64,000 nucleotides of DNA from Bacteroidetes bacterium GWF2_38_335 (GTDB taxonomy: Bacteria; Bacteroidota; Bacteroidia; Bacteroidales; GWF2-38-335). The notes beneath the pieces are model-generated. The model saw only the letters and a program-made list of their open reading frames with translations. It did not search any database and was not told the DNA's origin. Position numbers and translations under genes: made by a program. This document shows, piece after piece, positions 62,490 to 64,000 of this stretch (the first letter of the stretch is position 1; each line of letters starts with the position of its first letter). The stretch covers positions 182,765-246,764 of the forward strand of contig MEOH01000016.1 in assembly GCA_001769535.1 (NCBI GenBank), written 5' to 3'.

Positions 62490-62993
62490 TTATTCCATTT
62501 CCACAATTATCATTGACTTTTCTGCATACTCAGTAAGGGTTTGAGCTGAAGCTTTAACCATGAACATCCCAGAAGAGTATCCATGTTTTTCGCCACTAAA
62601 TGTAGTTTCATAGACTCCTGCCTCTTTTTCTTCACTTACCAGGGTTTCAACAACTGTTCCATCGGTGTTGAAGACCTTAATGTCAACCAAACTTTTTTCG
62701 ATGAGTTCAAATTCGATTTTTGCATCAATTGTGTATGGATTGGGATATTCCTTGATAAGAATTATCTCTTTATCAAGAACATCGGAACAGTTCCCGATCT
62801 GATCTCCGTGTGCCAGATGGGCGTCCAGGGCATTGGCATTAATGATAATTGTTTGCGGATTGTCAGGGTTTCCCGGGGGAAAATGGCAGATTGTAATTTT
62901 TCCATTGTTTTGAGCAGTAATGCTAAAACTACTTAAAAACAATGCTGCCAATACAATAACCACCAGTGACAGATTTCGTGTAATTGTTTTCAT
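62490..62993 (-). CDS. Small secreted protein with CHxPPGNP domain
   Basis: 167 aa from the ATG ending at 62993; the frame to 63026 lacks a signal there. A signal peptide (SITAQ) precedes a short domain, ITICHFPPGNPDNPQTIIINAN then AHLAHGDQIGNC, a conserved Cys/His motif found in secreted Bacteroidota proteins. A FlgD-like/T9SS-like C-terminal beta domain follows (YPNPYTIDAKIEFEL ... GMFMVKASAQ). Probably exported; it lacks the full sorting-domain end. Function unknown. Confidence 0.82.
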   Translation of the reverse strand: MKTITRNLSLVVIVLAALFLSSFSITAQNNGKITICHFPPGNPDNPQTIIINANALDAHLAHGDQIGNCSDVLDKEIILIKEYPNPYTIDAKIEFELIEKSLVDIKVFNTDGTVVETLVSEEKEAGVYETTFSGEKHGYSSGMFMVKASAQTLTEYAEKSMIIVEME

Positions 62994-63342
62994 GTTTTTA
63001 GTCCTCCATATTTTAATTTCATGCATTCAGGTTCTGCTTTATCGTACGAATACTCAACGTTATTGTTGAATAATCTTTACTGACTTGCCAAAAACATAAA
63101 TAAACAGCCGATTTTATATGTTTAAAATTCCGCACCCCTTTATTAACGGGCTATACAGAGTATTTTTACTTATTAAAAAGCATTCTTTTACAGGTGTTTT
63201 ACACGCAGTATGAACAATTGATAATTGCAATCTGACCTTTTTTTTAATAATTCCAAAAAAATCATTTTACCTGTGGTAAAAACCAAAACCTACTGCGGTA
63301 AATAAATAGCGATTTAGAATAACAGAGAAAACTCAATTTGGG

Positions 63343-63556
63343 TTTTGTCCTCGAGCCGGACGGGCTTTTCTTTTTTGTCTGCCACACAAAAAAGAAACAA
63401 AAAAAGTCACCACGTGTGAAAAAGTCGGGCTAATCCTTCGCGCAGGCCATTATCCGCTAGCTAGCGGGCAAGGATTACCCGTTCCCGATAGCTATCGGGA
63501 TCGCGCCATCCGTGGACAAGCCAACGCGCAGGGCAAGTCTTCCCGATATGTTTTTG
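63343..63556. repeat. Long palindrome-rich repeat, copy 2 of 3
   Basis: About 210 bp, nearly identical to 61383-61607. It differs mainly in the middle, where GTTCCCGATAGCTATCGGGA replaces the ATCCCGATGTTGCAATCGGGAT palindrome of copy 1. 62994-63342 is AT-rich with no gene. Confidence 0.85.
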
Positions 63557-63635
63557 TCAGGTTAAAAGTTCAATGAACCAATTTTATTTTTCAGAGGGAA
63601 ATTTTTTATTATGGGCCAGTGCGCTTGTGCTTATT

Positions 63636-63736
63636 GGGGGCGAGGTGTTTGGTCACTATGTTATCTACGGATTGAAATCCGTAGTTATGGCTGGGGAACC
63701 ACTTCGTGGTTAGGGGGTGCCGGGGGCGAGGTGTTT
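63636..63736. repeat. Direct repeat GGGGGCGAGGTGTTT around two hairpins
   Basis: GGGGGCGAGGTGTTT occurs at 63636-63650 and 63722-63736. Between them are CTACGGATTGAAATCCGTAG and AACCACTTCGTGGTT hairpins. Confidence 0.75.
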
Positions 63737-63778
63737 ATTCATTGATTTATGTTTTTCGTTTTTGTGTTGCGAATTTAT

Positions 63779-63842
63779 GGTGCAGAGCACCTTACTCTTT
63801 GTAGAATATATGGATATCGTAAAATCAAAGGTGCAGAGCACC
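63779..63842. repeat. Two copies of the GGTGCAGAGCACC palindrome
   Basis: Copies at 63779-63791 and 63830-63842, each followed or preceded by REP-like sequence; the same palindrome as at 46492 and 46521. Confidence 0.8.
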
Positions 63843-63916
63843 GGGCTATTTTTTTTTACATGATTGTTATAAATTGTATTTGTTGGTTATGATTTTGATT
63901 ATTGGGTTGATTTAGC

Positions 63917-64000
63917 TTTTGTCCTCGAGCCGGACGGGCTTTTCTTTTTTGTCTGCCACACAAAAAAGAAACAAAAAAAGTCACCACGGCTGAAAAACCC
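63917..64000. repeat. Long palindrome-rich repeat, copy 3, cut by the window end
   Basis: Begins TTTTGTCCTCGAGCCGGACG like copies 1 and 2 and is identical for at least 60 bp, then diverges slightly (CACGGCTG for CACGTGTG). Confidence 0.85.

Overview
The window is chromosomal DNA of an AT-rich Bacteroidota bacterium. The evidence is type IX secretion (T9SS) sorting domains of both A and B type, PorP/SprF-family proteins, Bacteroidota-style -7 promoter elements (TAnnTTTG-like), near absence of Shine-Dalgarno sequences, GH130 and DUF3494 families, and the hairpin repeats typical of this phylum. Class Bacteroidia is likely, but the genus cannot be resolved. No rRNA, tRNA, CRISPR array or intact transposase was seen.

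Positions 1-1371 hold the 3' part of a B12-binding/radical SAM gene. Positions 1505 to about 39000 form a dense stress and envelope island. It contains two AraC-family regulators, a BON protein, cupins, very small membrane proteins, two CsbD-type proteins, an SPFH protein, Dps, UspA, a P-type ATPase, an OYE reductase, CbpA/CbpM, MarC, three DUF3494 (ice-binding-like/adhesin) proteins, a PorP/SprF plus OmpA pair, YtxH, holin-like and AI-2E proteins. It also contains two paralogous phosphorelay modules, each a hybrid histidine kinase with a stand-alone receiver and neither with a DNA-binding output domain.

The main discovery is a shared promoter architecture in this island. Twelve promoters carry two direct half-sites, A (TGTGAATyATGyAAgT) and B (AAAGTTATGTAACACA). 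Their TGYAA cores are exactly 21 bp apart in all twelve. The B core starts 31 bp before the -7 TTTG/TTTA in eleven cases and 30 bp before it in one. This looks like one regulon under a single activator that binds direct repeats near -41 and -62. The AraC-family proteins encoded here are the best local candidates. The sites also show that several long open frames start too early; starts here are corrected to lie downstream of the promoters.

Positions 39059-45474 are a carbohydrate cassette: GH130-like, GT4 with a C-terminal toroid domain, PIG-L deacetylase, GT4 and a GH100-like glycosidase. A methyltransferase follows. Positions 46693-50462 (minus strand) are a second T9SS-linked surface operon. 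After a TPR gene come, on the minus strand, a sugar transferase, a lipoprotein, a secreted leucine-rich-repeat protein and an M1 peptidase. The end of the window has a membrane protein/Xre pair with an unusually strong Shine-Dalgarno sequence, an MDR-type oxidoreductase, a DUF4395 protein, a small secreted protein and three copies of a ~210-bp palindrome-rich repeat.
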